In this document: piece after piece, positions 21,489-33,763 of the stretch | Position numbering within the stretch: position 1 is the first letter of the stretch | Layout: every line of letters starts with the position of its first letter | DNA from: Erpetoichthys calabaricus | Taxonomy: Eukaryota; Chordata; Cladistia; Polypteriformes; Polypteridae | Direction of reading: 5' to 3' | NCBI RefSeq assembly: GCF_900747795.2 | Contig: NC_041402.2 | Coordinates: 32,737,588 to 32,801,587, forward strand | DNA: 64,000 bases | Program-made: the position numbers and the translations under genes | Notes under the pieces: model-generated | What the model was told of the DNA's origin: nothing | The model's database searches: none | Seen by the model: the letters and a program-made list of their open reading frames with translations, nothing else

Positions 21489-23286
21489 CTCTTTTAGGGC
21501 TAATTTTTTTTTTTGTTTCTTTTCTCCCAGGGCTGAATATTTTTCCAAAAACTAACTTTTTTTAAAAAAAAGAACACAAAGCAATTGAAATCAACAAAAA
21601 ATATTTCCTTTTGACAAATGTTACTGTCTTGCATGTTGTATGAGCCTGCACACTCTATGATTTCACATACATATCACATACATTTTACACAGCAAAGTCC
21701 TGCAAAGTCTGATCTCGCTCAAAGCAGCCAATTTCAGTCATTGCCACATTGCATTGCTTACAATACGTGTTGCTTTGGTGCCTACTTTTCAATTGTCTGT
21801 TGCTGCACTCTCTCACATATATTGTTAGTGTGTACTGTAGAGAGACAAGTCACCCATTTGCCATCGTGCCATGCCACTGCCACCAAGTTATCCACCCGCA
21901 TAAAAAACGTATTGTCACCTCTTTTCATCTTCAGCCTGTCTGGCTTCAACTGTGAAGCCATGTGTATCCTGTTCACCCTCACTGTGCCACAAGCTCCAAT
22001 TCCTCTGCTCTGTAGCTCCATGAACAATACTGGGCATGTATAAAAATTGTCCAAATGTACACAACATGACCCAAATGTTCATAGCCCTGAAGCAGCTCCA
22101 GCACAACCTGACTTGTCAAGGGACAGTTCTCTCTTTGAAAGAAATACTTTCCTGTATAAGTAATTACTTTAAGGCAGAAACCAGTGTTTGCTTCTGCCAG
22201 TACAAAATCCTTTATGCCATACTTTGTGGGCTTGTCTGGCATATATTTGCAGAAAAAAAGGTGTCCCTTTTATTTTATCATAGATTCATGCACAGACAAA
22301 TCACAGCCAGGCTGATAAAATTTTCCACAATGTCAAGCAGGGGCTGAACTTTATGCACGACGTTATGGCCTGGCTCACCCCATGGTATTTGCTTCTGTTT
22401 ATTACAGAAGTGAATAAAACTTTGCAGGAGCACGTACCCATCATCACGCTGCATAACCTGTCCAAAGCCACCAGAGGACAAAGCATGTTTGGACCAATGC
22501 TCCCTGAAGTTATATCACCAGTTCTGTCCCGTCTCTATTTGTAATGCCACAGCATGCTTCATCTCGTCTTTTGTTGTGGGTTTCCACTTTGAAAAACGAG
22601 AATGCAATGCAAGCGCAGCCCGCGATTCAAAAAATTTCTCTGCCTTCCTGTTTGTCTCGTCTGACAGTAGCTGAAAAGCAGCATCAGGAGAGAGCAGCCT
22701 GAAGTAGTCCAGGAGCGGGTGATCTGTCATGTCCAACAGCAAGCCATGCCATCTTGTGAAGTCCGGTTGCTAGTTCGGCACCTACGGATCAATATCTGTG
22801 TATTCCTTCCACGTGAACCTTGCCGTAGATGCATCGGCTGCGCGAATGCACTCATCTGGCAGCGGATCAGCTGGCGCGGCATCGGCTGGTGTCCGATCAG
22901 CTCATGCCGGCTTCTCACTCTCTTGTTCGATCTCCTGATCACTGTCAATAAAATCCGATTCTGAAAAATCAGAGTCCGACTCCGCGATAATGCGCAAAAC
23001 ATTGTCTGCCGAGTGTTTTCTTTTCTGCACTCACTTCGCTCTCTTGTGACATGTCGATGCCACCTTGTCATTGTTTACATTTCGCAACTCACGCACACGC
23101 AAGGATTAGTTGCTGAGTCAAGGAGTCTAGCATTCCTCCAAGCACAGAGGGAATGCCTGCGACGTGACAGTGAGTTTTGTCGCCATTAACAGCTGATTGT
23201 CGCCCTCTATTCCTGGATGTCGACTTTTGTCGACATTCGCCCTCAAACCCTCCTGTCGACAAAAGTCGACATCCGCCCTAAAAGAG
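21489..23286 (-). mobile_element. piggyBac-family DNA transposon, internally deleted
   Basis: It is flanked by TTAA on both sides (21485-21488 and 23287-23290), the piggyBac target duplication. Perfect 12-bp terminal inverted repeats CTCTTTTAGGGC / GCCCTAAAAGAG lie at the tips. Near the right end two 16-mers, GTCGACTTTTGTCGAC (23219-23234) and GTCGACAAAAGTCGAC (23255-23270), are exact reverse complements 20 bp apart. At 1798 bp it is shorter than typical full elements. The transposase runs on the - strand. Confidence 0.93.
21685..23052 (-). pseudogene. piggyBac transposase, broken
   Basis: The probable start ATG at 23050-23052 (MSQESEVSAEKKTLG) leads into an acidic N-terminus (SDFSESDFIDSDQE), then KWKPTTKDEMKHAVALQIET, a block around GKYF, the family motif MPDKPTKYGIKDFVLAE, DNFYTCPVLFMEL, GTVRVNR and VAWHDGKWVTCLSTVH. 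The C-terminal cysteine-rich finger (YCKQCNVAMTEIGCFERD) ends at 21685. The piece between LSTVH and the finger is missing. Several stops and frame changes occur, including two TGA/TAG in the N-terminal 110 codons and changes near 22500 and 22260. Confidence 0.88.
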
Positions 23287-24212
23287 TTAATTTGGTTTAA
23301 ATTAGTACTTTTTATACCTTCCATATGTGCTAGATCTACACACTGTTCAAGTTTCTTACCACAAAGTAATTAAAAAAAAAAAAAAAAAACACAACAGGTC
23401 AGGATATAAACTTCAGACAGCTGTCATAGCTGGTACATTCAAATTCACTAAACCACTACCAACTAGATACAAGGTAAAAACAATTTTTAAAGTACAAGAA
23501 ATGTGATAACAGAACAGATGACACCGATGTGATTAATATCAGGCCACTTAAGCCAGGGGGATCTGAAATGTTCAGATGACAGCCGAGTCTTGACAAAATC
23601 TGTATTCCTCTCACTGTCTACCCTTGAATGCTATACTGTTCTCTTTTTTGTAACTGTGCATACAGACAAACTAGTTACAGTGGCCAGCCTATGATGCTAA
23701 CATAAGGCATATGGAAAACATTAACAATTATCACTTTAACAGATGGATTTTGACTTTTGCAAATGTGTAAAATAGTGATTCTTCTCTTGCCTCACATAAA
23801 AAACAGCCATGTTAGGCACAAACTGTTTCATAGTTTTTCCAAAAATTTTTGTATAAAACTAGAAGTCTACTGAATATCTTGATTATGCACTAGCCTCACC
23901 TCAATTTAGCACAACTATACCACTAACCTTAATTTATATTTGAGACAAACAATCTTGACAGAATAACCCCTGGTTATTTTACTGTATGGCCATCTGCAAA
24001 ATGTTTTTACTGAGTGTGCACCACGTGATACAGTAATTCTTTCCAGGTATTTGCCTATCTTTTTTTTTTCAGAGCAAGAAACATAACCAAGTAAAAAGTC
24101 CAAGAACTCTATCATTGTTGGTTTTAAGGATAATGTTAATGAATCAAATATTAGCAAATTTCATATTCTGATTATAATATGATGTCCAGATTACCAGATG
24201 TTAGCAGAAATA

Positions 24213-24758
24213 TACTGCTCAAAAAAAATTAAAGGAACACTTTTTAATCCAAGTATAGCATCAAGTCAATGAAACTTCTGCTAATTAACTGACCAGATCA
24301 ATATCCCAGAAGGGGTTGTTTATCAGTTTCAGCTGCTTTTGTGTTAATGAAATTAAGAACAGGTACATTAGAGGGGCAACAATGAGATGACCCCCAAAAC
24401 AGGAATGGTTTAACAGGTGGAGGCCACTGACATTTTTCCCTCATCTGTTTTTTCACTAGTTTTGCATTTGGCTAAGGTCAGTGTCACTACTGGTAGCATG
24501 AGGCAATACCTGGACCCTACAGAGGTTGCACAAGGTAGTCCAACTTCTCCAAGGTGGCACATCAATACATGCCATTGCCAGAAGGTTTGCGGTGTCTCCC
24601 AGCACAGTCTCAAGGGCATGGAGGAGATTCCAGGAGAGCTGGACAGGGCCGGAGAAGGTCTTTAACCCATCAGCAGGATCGGTATCTGCTCCTTTGGGCA
24701 AGAAGGAACAGGATGAGCACTATCACAGCCCTACAAAATGACCTCCAGTAGGCCATGA
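24213..24758 (+). mobile_element. Tc1-like element, 5' part only
   Basis: It begins TACTGCTCAAAAAAAATTAA, a recognisable fish Tc1-type terminus, and runs into the N-terminal helix-turn-helix region of a transposase (VVQLLQGGTSIHAIARRFAV, SPSTVSRAWRRFQE). It stops abruptly near 24758, before the catalytic domain. At least one frame change separates MRQYLDPTEVAQ from the VVQLLQ block. Confidence 0.8.
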
Positions 24759-25261
24759 CCTTCAAGGTGCCATACAAGATGAACTTTCTTCAATCTCAGC
24801 ATCAGAAACTAGGCAAGACACAACTCTGAAGGGGCAATTGCCCATTAACAAGCTCGCACACAGACACACACACAAACACGTACACTAAGCAAACACATTT
24901 TTCTCTCTACCAAGAATGAAGATGAGGAAAGGCAACACTACTATAAACACTTAACAATTCAAGATATCCTCTACTGGTCCTTAAATAAACCCATCCCACA
25001 GATTTAAAGTATTTCAAGACAGTTGGCCATTTTATATAAACAAACAGAACACTGCTTTTGCTGTACTTTACCTATGTGGGGAATAAATTTTAAAAAGCTG
25101 ATACTTTGCACATTAAATAAAACCATAAATGTTTGTTAAGTGTTTCTTGAAAGCACAGCATTTTTCTATTTTCATATAAGAGTAATTACCAACAGCTCAA
25201 TCAAGTACAGTTGTTTACAACTACACTCCAATGTGTTCTCAAAACTAATTTACTCACAGAT

Positions 25262-25510
25262 TCAACTTATGAATGAATAGAGCAAACAAGCAAGCAGAAA
25301 GCACACTGGTGTCAGTATTACTGGGGAAAAAGTACAAGCCACAAAATGGAGTGGCACTCTCTGCAGAAGAGTCGGGTTACAGTCCCACCTCCAGCCCTCA
25401 GCAAAGCCCCCTCTCCTTGTTTGAAACCAGACAAAGGAGTTTGGAATGGCAGGGGCACATCGCATGTTTAACTGAATATGGCGTTTCAGGCTGCGTCTGA
25501 GGATCTATGG
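25262..25510. other. GC-richer island in SIAH1 intron 1, unknown
   Basis: This is a compact stretch of higher GC in AT-rich intron. It is open on both strands for 65-75 codons without recognisable protein similarity. It could be an alternative SIAH1 leader exon, a repeat or nothing. Confidence 0.25.
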
Positions 25511-28500
25511 CAGACAGACCATATGGGGAAAATGGTGGTAAAGCAAATTATTTAATGACTTTTGTCAGCTATAACAGCGCTTTTGAATGACTAAATAAAA
25601 ATATCAAAAGTTGGCTGGGCAAAACCAAAGATATGCATTTCACGTAATAGAATACTTCACATCAGGGGTAAGCAAGTTGTTAGTTGTTCTACAGCCTACA
25701 AACTTAACAGCAAATCACTCTGCCTGGTGAATGTTTACATTTCTAAGTCAGCACTTACACACAAGTCTACAAACATGCGCAGAAGCAAAAATGATACAAG
25801 TATACCAGTCTGACAGCATGCATGATATACACATGTACACAATTGCAAAAAGGAAGCCAGCAAATGCTTAACTGGGCAAGTGTTAAATTCCTAAGATACA
25901 AGATGCTGTATACAAAGTGATATGTGCAATTTCAGTCAGAACTGACAAAGAAATCTATTTTAATCTTTTCAAACTGAAAGTAATTTGAATGCAGCTTACT
26001 ATAGTCTGGATTGATTTACACTGGCTATATTTAAAGAAACATTTTCATACCAGGAGCCTTTACACTACACCTATATCCTAAGGAACAGTAAAAGGACAAC
26101 AAAAGAATACTGTATGCAGAATTAACAGCGTGGCTTTATGGTATTTCAGGTTCTCTCTTACAAAATTTGCTAAGTTTCAGTTTAGTTTGTAGGTACATTC
26201 ATTACCTGTCTGCAAAAGGTAAAAAGTTTAGATTTTGGCAATAACAACCTAATTCAAAACCACCACAGCATGTTCAGACTTTTTTGTAAAAACAGGGTGG
26301 ATACCTAGATTGACAAGGACCACAGCTAAACAAAGCTACACATTCTGGTTTGGGAAAGAATACTGCATATTCTTTTTGACATCACAAGCACAATTTGAAC
26401 ATTACTCTTCATATTCAGTTTATACCATTAAACTATAAACAGTCTATAACCTAAAGTATATTAAACATTAATGCCTTAAAAGGAATGGAATCTTCAATGT
26501 TCTGAGAAAGAAGGAAAAACATAAGCATCACCAATCATCTTTACTCCAAGAACATTATACAAGTACCAAGTGTAGAATTACTTCTTTAGTGTTCTTTCCA
26601 AACATATTAGCTCAGAAAAACAAACTATTGCCATAATAATGCTAGGTGCAAAGAATTAGAAATGTTGATGTTCTTTCAAAAATACAGGATGTCAACAGTG
26701 TTAATAGTTATCCAGTTTACGTTTTTTTCTTTTTTGGTTAAATGTTAATCCTTTTTTTTTTTTTTTAAAAAAGAAAAAGGCTCCAAGGTGAGAACACAGA
26801 ATCTACAAAGTAAATAAAACTTCCAGCACACAGCATGAAGGGTATTAGTACAGATCATTGTAGTAAAAAAAAAAAAAAAAAAAATCCCTACATTAAAACT
26901 TTTTACCTTCTGTTTAAAATGTTACTTAAAGCGTGCAGGTACACACCATACAAATGAGTGTGGGGTGTGGGTGTGTTAGGGGGTTAATGCAGGTAATGCT
27001 AAAAGATTTAATTTGGACATGGTAGTGTGCCCAACCCACCTACGAGTATATGTGAAAAAGAAAACCTGCAAGGATTTTCAAATCCTATATTGAGGAAGGA
27101 TCACATATGGGTCCACCCAAAACAAGTTTAGTCACATAACTAACAGCCAAGTATAACAGTGATGCTGAATGTACACCTTGGTTTTGTTATATACTGAGGT
27201 GTGGCAGTCAACAACCCAAATGAGATTCAAAGCTGCTAGTAAGAAACATAGTTAGAATGTGCCAGAGAACGCAGACACAGTACAACAACACAAAGTAAAA
27301 CACTGCATGGTCTGATGAATTCCAGATCCTCCTCCTAGGATCCAGATACGAGAAAACATCCATTCATCCTAGTAGGTGTCATCAATTCAGACAGTCAGAG
27401 GCACTGCAATGGTTTGGGACAGGTTTTCAAGGCACACATTTAATATTTTGCTATGGGCAGGGCATGCAGTTAAGTATTTTAACAATATATTCACCTTATT
27501 TCAAATTTTCATGGTTGTACTACAGTCATCTAAAATATGTCTTATTTAGTAGAATACTCCTCCATATCACAAGGCCAGGAAAGCCCTGGAAGTATCCAAT
27601 GAACACAGCAGTAAATTTAGCTTAACTAAGAGGCCTTGTCAGTCACCAGAACTCAGTCTAACAGTCCAATCAAGCATTCACAGGATGAAATGGAACAAAC
27701 TTTTCAAAGAAATTCACTAGTTAAATTGCAACAACTATGCGACACATGCCACAGTTTAGACCATTTGGCAACTATATACAGTAGTCCAAAGAACTCATAC
27801 CAGTCTAAGGCTACATTTGTAGGGCAGCGCAACTGTGATTTCTTCACTTATGTGACACAGAATTCACTGTTTTAGAGCAGGGCTTGAAATTCAATGCAGA
27901 ATTGTGCGTTTTCCACACATATATTAATCCGCAAAATTTAGATTTTTTTTAATGTACAAATATTTGGTAAGCAAATTATCTTGCTTGTGGCAAGAATATA
28001 ACTTTTTTAAAAATCACATTTAGTAATTGTGCCTTATTTGTTACTTTGAAGTATTTTCTTCATTGTTTGTTTTGTTAAGTTCACATGCACAGGGTGTATG
28101 TGTTGCATACACAGAGTGTGCAGCTGTGGAATTTGACAATCTGCTTAGAGCTGCGCAAGCGCTCCACAGGAGAAGACAACACGGCCAGCACAGGATGTCA
28201 TTTTTTTCCCCCCAAAGCTGCACCTTAAAAGAAACTTAACTAAACTTTGTTAAATTGAAGGCTAAAAACAGGCCAAAGTACAGTCTTGTGCTCAAATCAA
28301 TACAAAAAAAAAAAAAAAAAGACACAGGAAGTGGACTTATTGTTTAGCAAATCAATTTGCAAGGTTTCATCCTTTTGGTTTTTTATTTAGACAAATATGT
28401 GGCTGCATCATGACACATACATTTTAAAGGAATGATGATTACAAGTATATGTGGTGGACTGACTGCCTTTAAATCTGAATCTGAAAAATAAAATCAGTGA

Positions 28501-28811
28501 CACACACAAGATAAACAATGCTCAAGGATAACTTTCAAGAAAAATAGTATGTCAAAGTCTGACACCTCTCCAACTCTGAAAAGAACATTTCTGAAAAAAA
28601 ATTGAGGACTTTGTAGGATGCCTTTCACGGTGATATACCACAATTTACGTTTGCATTCTTTTATGGTCCTTTACAAATGTTCTTTGGTATTGGCTGCAGT
28701 TCATGGTAATCTCAGAGCAAATATGTTCACTGTCAAACTAGTTTATATAAAAAAAACTAGTCAGCCATTCTCAAAACAGCTTACACGGATTCAGAGAAAC
28801 AAGGGAGTTAA

Positions 28812-29080
28812 AAACCTATCCTGGCAACATACAGGAAAAAGGCCTGGACAGGAAACCAGCCCATTGCAGAGTCCACTCACACACATTCAGGGACCGTTTA
28901 ACCAAACCTGCAAGACTTTGAGAATGGCAGAGGAAAACTGGAGTACACAGAAAAACAAAAACAGACAAGTGGTGATCATGCAAACTCCACACCGACAATC
29001 AAGTACTGGATTTGAGCGGAGTATGCTGGGTCTGTAAAGTGGCGATGCTAATCAGTGTGTGCTACTGTGCCACCTGCTAA
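28812..29080 (-). mobile_element. Old full-length SINE copy
   Basis: Reverse complement of the family: the head (GGTGGCACAGTAGCACACAC) sits at the right, a GTTTGCATGATCACCAC core in the middle, and a CTATCCTGGCAACATACAGG tail at the left. Confidence 0.7.
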
Positions 29081-29521
29081 GAATATTTCAAGCAAGTATC
29101 TCCAATTTCTTACATTGATACCAATCATACTTATAGCCTTATGCAGACAGCTCAACTGGCTTAAAGCTGCAGAAAAATTATAATCCGACAGGAACACAGT
29201 GCAGTATGGGTCAAAATAAACAATTACTTATTTTTCTTCAGTATATTTTACTTTCTTTGGATATTTCTGCACGTCTGACTTTTTGGGTAAATATAAACGA
29301 ATTCCTGCATGCAAAATTGAACAATTTATGCAAAGTTAAAATTGTAGAAATAAAACATTTGAAATAGTGGCTGATAACTGTATCCACTCAAAACTTTACA
29401 AAACTACTTTAAAACATCGGAAAGAACATTTGTTGCATTAAAAAATGTCTGATATATTACTATCAAACTAGTTTTTAAATAGTGGGTTTTGACACTCCAG
29501 CCTCTTCTCCTTGCTTTCATT

Positions 29522-31133
29522 TACAGGTGCTGGTCATAAAATTAGAATATCATGACAAAGTTGATTTATTTCAGTAATTCCATTCAAAAAGTGAAACTTG
29601 TATATTAGATTCATTCATTACACACAGACTGATGTATTTCAAATGTTTATTTCTTTTAATGTTGATGATTATAACTGACAACTAATGAGAGTCCCAAATT
29701 CAGTATCTCGGAAAATTAGAATACCAATTAAGACCAATGCAAAAAAAGGATTTTTAGAAATGTTGGCCAACTGAAAGGTATGAACATGAAGAGTATGAGC
29801 ATTTACAGCACTCAATATTTAGTTGGGGCTCCTTTGGCCTGGATTACTGCAGCAATGCAGCGTGGCATGGAGTCAATCAGTCTGTGGCACTGCTCAGGTG
29901 TTAGGAGAGCCCATGTTGCTCTGATAGTGGCCTTCAGCTCTTCTGAATTGTTGGTTCTGGCGTATTGCATCTTCCTCTTCACAATACCCCATAGATTTTC
30001 TATGGGGTTAAGGTCAGGCGAGTTTGCTGGCCAATCAAGAACAGGGATACCATGGTCCTTAAACCAGGTACTGGTAGCTTTGGCACTGTGTGCAGGTGCC
30101 AGGTCCGTGTTGGAAAATGAAATCTGCATCTCCATAAAGTTCGTCAGCAGCAGGAAGCATGAAGTGCTCTAAAACTTCCTGCTAGGCGGCTGCGTTCACC
30201 TTGGACCTCAGAAAACACAATGGACCAACACCAGCAGATGACATGGCACCCCAAACCATCACTGACTGTGGACACTTTACACTGGACCTCACGCAATGTG
30301 GATTCTGTGCCTCTCCTCTCTTCCTCCAGACTCTGGGACCTGGATTTCCAAAGGAAATGCAAAATTTACTTTCATCAGAGAACATAACTTTGGACCACTC
30401 AGCAGCAGTCCAGTCCTTTTTGTCTTTAGCCCAGGTGAGACGCTTCTGACGCTGTCTCTTGTTCAAGAGTGGCTTGACACAAGGAATGTGACAGCTGAAA
30501 CCCATGTCTTGCATACGTCTGTGCGTGGTGGTTCTTGAAGCACTGACTCCAGCTGCAGTCCACTCTTTGTGATTCTCCCCCACATTTTTGAATGGGTTTT
30601 GTTTCACAATCCTCTCCAGGGTGCGGTTATCCCTATTGCTTGTACACTTTTCTCTACCACATCTTGTCCTTCCCTTCGCCTCTCTATTAATGTGCTTGGA
30701 CACAGAGCTCTGTGAACAGTCAGCCTCTTTAGCAATGACCTTTTGTGTCTTGCCCTCCTTGTGCAAGGTGTCAATGGTTGTCTTTTGGACAACTGTCAAG
30801 TCAGCAGTCTTCCCCATGATTGTGTAGCCTACAGAACTAGACTGAGAGACCATTTAAAGGCTTTTGCAGGTGTTTTGAGTTAATTAGCTGATTAGAGTGT
30901 GGCACCATGTGTCTTCAATATTGAACCTTTTCACAATATTCTAATTTTCCGAGATACTAAATTTGGGACTTTCATTAGTTGTCAGTTATAATCATCAACA
31001 TTAAAAGAAATAAACATTTGAAATACATCAGTCTGTGTGTAATGAATGAATCTAATATACAAGTTTCACTTTTTGAATGGAATTACTGAAATAACTTTGT
31101 CATGATATTCTAATTTTATGACCAGCACCTGTA
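29522..31133. mobile_element. Tc1-like transposon, nearly intact
   Basis: The ends TACAGGTGCTGGTCATAAAA and TTTTATGACCAGCACCTGTA are exact inverted repeats at a TA site, and the inverted similarity continues for about 210 bp (29522-29735 against 30925-31133). About 1.6 kb. It matches from memory a Tc1 lineage found in many fish and in lampreys. It has very little decay, so it is among the youngest elements here. Confidence 0.93.
29812..30853 (-). pseudogene. Tc1 transposase, one stop and one frameshift
   Basis: The start is MVSQSSSVGYTIMGKTADLT at 30853 and the end is AKGAPTKY at 29812, about 347 codon equivalents, full length for the family. Helix-turn-helix (QSSVSKHINREAKGR), FSDESKFCISFG (first Asp), then [18 protein letters not shown] (last acidic residue) are present. 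Two lesions are seen: TAG in place of a family Tyr codon after RSKVNAAA (about 30182), and a 1-bp insertion in the QQD region near 30110 that removes the second-Asp frame. Confidence 0.9.
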
Positions 31134-31289
31134 CTGACAGAGTCTGACATCCCATCTTGTGCCAAATTTAAGGGGGAAACTAGCTGTAGCAGCAGCTGTG
31201 GAAAGAAGGCTGTAATATTGGACAAGACACACACTTCTAATGCAAAAGAACAATAAAAATGAATAAGTAATTACATCACAACATGCTTC

Positions 31290-31532
31290 TATTTTTTTTT
31301 TTGTTCTTTATTTCGCCTTATACAATTTCTTGTATTAGGAATTTGGTAGTTTTCACATACCCCTTGGGGTCAGAGTCAGCCATTGTACAGCGACCCTGGA
31401 GCAATTACAGGTTAAGGGCCTTGCTCAAGGGCCCAGCAGAGCAGTGGTCTTTTTGGCAGTGACGGGGATTCGAACCGGCAACCTTCGGGATACCAGCGCA
31501 ACTCCTTAGCCTCAGAGCCACCACTCCGCCCA
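31290..31532 (-). mobile_element. tRNA-derived SINE, third type
   Basis: Read on the - strand it starts GGGCGGAGTGGTGGCTCTGAG, has the B-box GGTTCGAATCCCC, the conserved GGGCCCTTGAGCAAGGCCC block and an A-rich tail (T run at 31290). The copy is complete and mildly diverged. Confidence 0.85.
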
Positions 31533-31549
31533 TCTATGCTCATGCTTGT

Positions 31550-31608
31550 GTGTGTGTGTATATTATATATATACACACACACACACGTATGTATGTATGT
31601 ATGTATGT
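31550..31608. repeat. Compound microsatellite (TG)n(TA)n(CA)n(TATG)n
   Basis: Consecutive dinucleotide and tetranucleotide runs, partly self-complementary. Confidence 0.9.
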
Positions 31609-33364
31609 CTAACTCTTATTGAATTAAACCAAATTTCAGCAGAAAATTACTGTGATAATATCTTGAATAAAAACTGGTGACGATAAATACCAAAATATCT
31701 AAAGTCTGCCAAGTGATGGAGATTGTGGAAATGGCACACATGCTTGCATGTCAAAATGTACAGTAGCAATATGGTTATAAACACACAAAATCTGCATCAA
31801 TCTTAAAATATAAAGTCGTTATGGAGGATGTCCACATTGGGTGTATCTTTATTATTATCTGTATGTTGCACAGCTTTATGCTATATGCTGCAACTTCGTT
31901 ATGATGACCATGTGCACTTGACTACCACCAACATCATAAATTCCGTACATTTACTGGCTATAGAATAGATACATTAACCAAACTCTTGGGAAAAAAATGC
32001 ACATCATCAAATAACAGGTGAAAAAATTTCTGCAAACTTAGTGACAAAGAAGCAGTCCGAGTGCTTATTCAGAGGGGTGACCTCCAGACGAGACTTCAAG
32101 GGTAGAAAAGCATTAAGCATTGTTATTTTAACAGACACGTGTACCATGAAGAGAGGATGATACATCAATACATGTCTATTACAACCCACATCAAATTGTC
32201 CTTTTTCTCATGCCTCTAAGGGTAAAATGCATAAACACTGCAAAATTCTTGAGCACCAGAGTTAAAACATATCCTCCTGCATTGCACTGTAACAAGTAAA
32301 TCCAACATACTATCTCCTACTCACCACCAATTACATTCAATATAGAGCAAGACAGGAATGGTAAAGACTTATAAGATTCCAAACAACTGGAGGAAAAGTA
32401 TGAGAGACATTTTAACATTTGCATTAAAAATTAACAAGATGACAAAAAATGCTTAGCAAACTATCCAAAAAAAAAAAAAATCTAATGTAAAGGATTTTTC
32501 AATATTCAAGAATACACACATCAACGATTTATAAATATTTACAGTCTAGCAACATCCAGCATAAAGCTGCACCACAAACAATACAAACAGGAACAGAAAA
32601 ATTGATACAACTTTCCACTGTTTTAAAGCATCCAAAGGACAATGGAGTCTCAATGGAAAAACAGCCTTAAAGCATGCAAAACGAAAAGTCAATAACAGCA
32701 CCTTAATTCAAAAAATGGCTTCTAAAATTGTAGATCTATTAGCACAAGATAATGTAATGTAAGGTAAGGTAAGCAGCTGAAATTCCAAATATATTCATCA
32801 CGTGGCGACTTTAAATATTGGAAATCTGTATATTATTGTTTTTAGGCAACTTAATGATAATGTACTGGATGTCTAACTTCTGCCATGCACCAAAGGATTT
32901 CTTAATAAGGTTATGCTCTCTGCAACCCTGAACTCAAAAAGCAGCTTTGATCTGGACACATTTAGACCAAAAACAATTGAAAAAATTATAAACATTTACA
33001 TTGTTTTGATCAATGTTACATTCAAATGAACGCCATAACATGTAAAGTATCAGTGTAAAAACACTTAGGATCCAATTCATTTTTTACTACAACAAATGCC
33101 TAAATTAAACATACTGTAATAGTTTCAGAGAAGTAAATTAAAATGGCTCTTTATCCAAAATGAAATTATAAAAATCTGAACCAAAAAGAGAATGCTAATG
33201 TGCACTGGCACACACTTGCATTTGCAGTCTTGTTTTAAACTATATTAACTGCAAGGATGCCACAAATGCATTATGGATCATCTGTAAATAAAATAAAAAG
33301 TTTATTCTAAAAACAGCTAATATGATTTAGACTTTAAAACTGGAGCATAAAAATATATTGTATA

Positions 33365-33580
33365 TATTGATACAGGGTCACGGCGAGTTACAGCCTTTAC
33401 AGATAAGACGACCTATAGCAAAAAGCAAGCCTGGATGCAATACCTCAGTGTAATAAGAAAAACCAAAGAGAACATACATAGCTCACACAGACAGTAATCA
33501 GAATAGGAAGTGGAGGGGGGTTAGCCAAACAAATAAGTGGAGCTGTGAGACAAAAGAGCTAACCACTACACTACTTTGAC
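33365..33580 (-). mobile_element. Old SINE copy
   Basis: ACAGGGTCACGGCGAG at the left and GTGAGACAAAAGAGCTAACCAC at the right are reverse-complement tail and head features of the window's main SINE family. Confidence 0.55.
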
Positions 33581-33763
33581 TTTTATGGGGTGGTAAAGAT
33601 TTTTATTTGGATAGGGTGCCATGGTAGTGCATTGGTTACAACAACTCCTTAATGGATGCAGTATCATGTGCTTAATTCCCAGACCTAGTCATTGTCTGTG
33701 TTGATTTTGCACACACTCTTTTGACATTCACCAAAGACTCTAAAAACTTGATTGGTGTGGTAG

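Noticed and set aside
31440-31532. Possible tRNA gene on the - strand (GGTTCGAATCCCC)
   Set aside because: The B box belongs to a SINE head. No cloverleaf with a closed acceptor stem is present and an A-rich tail follows.
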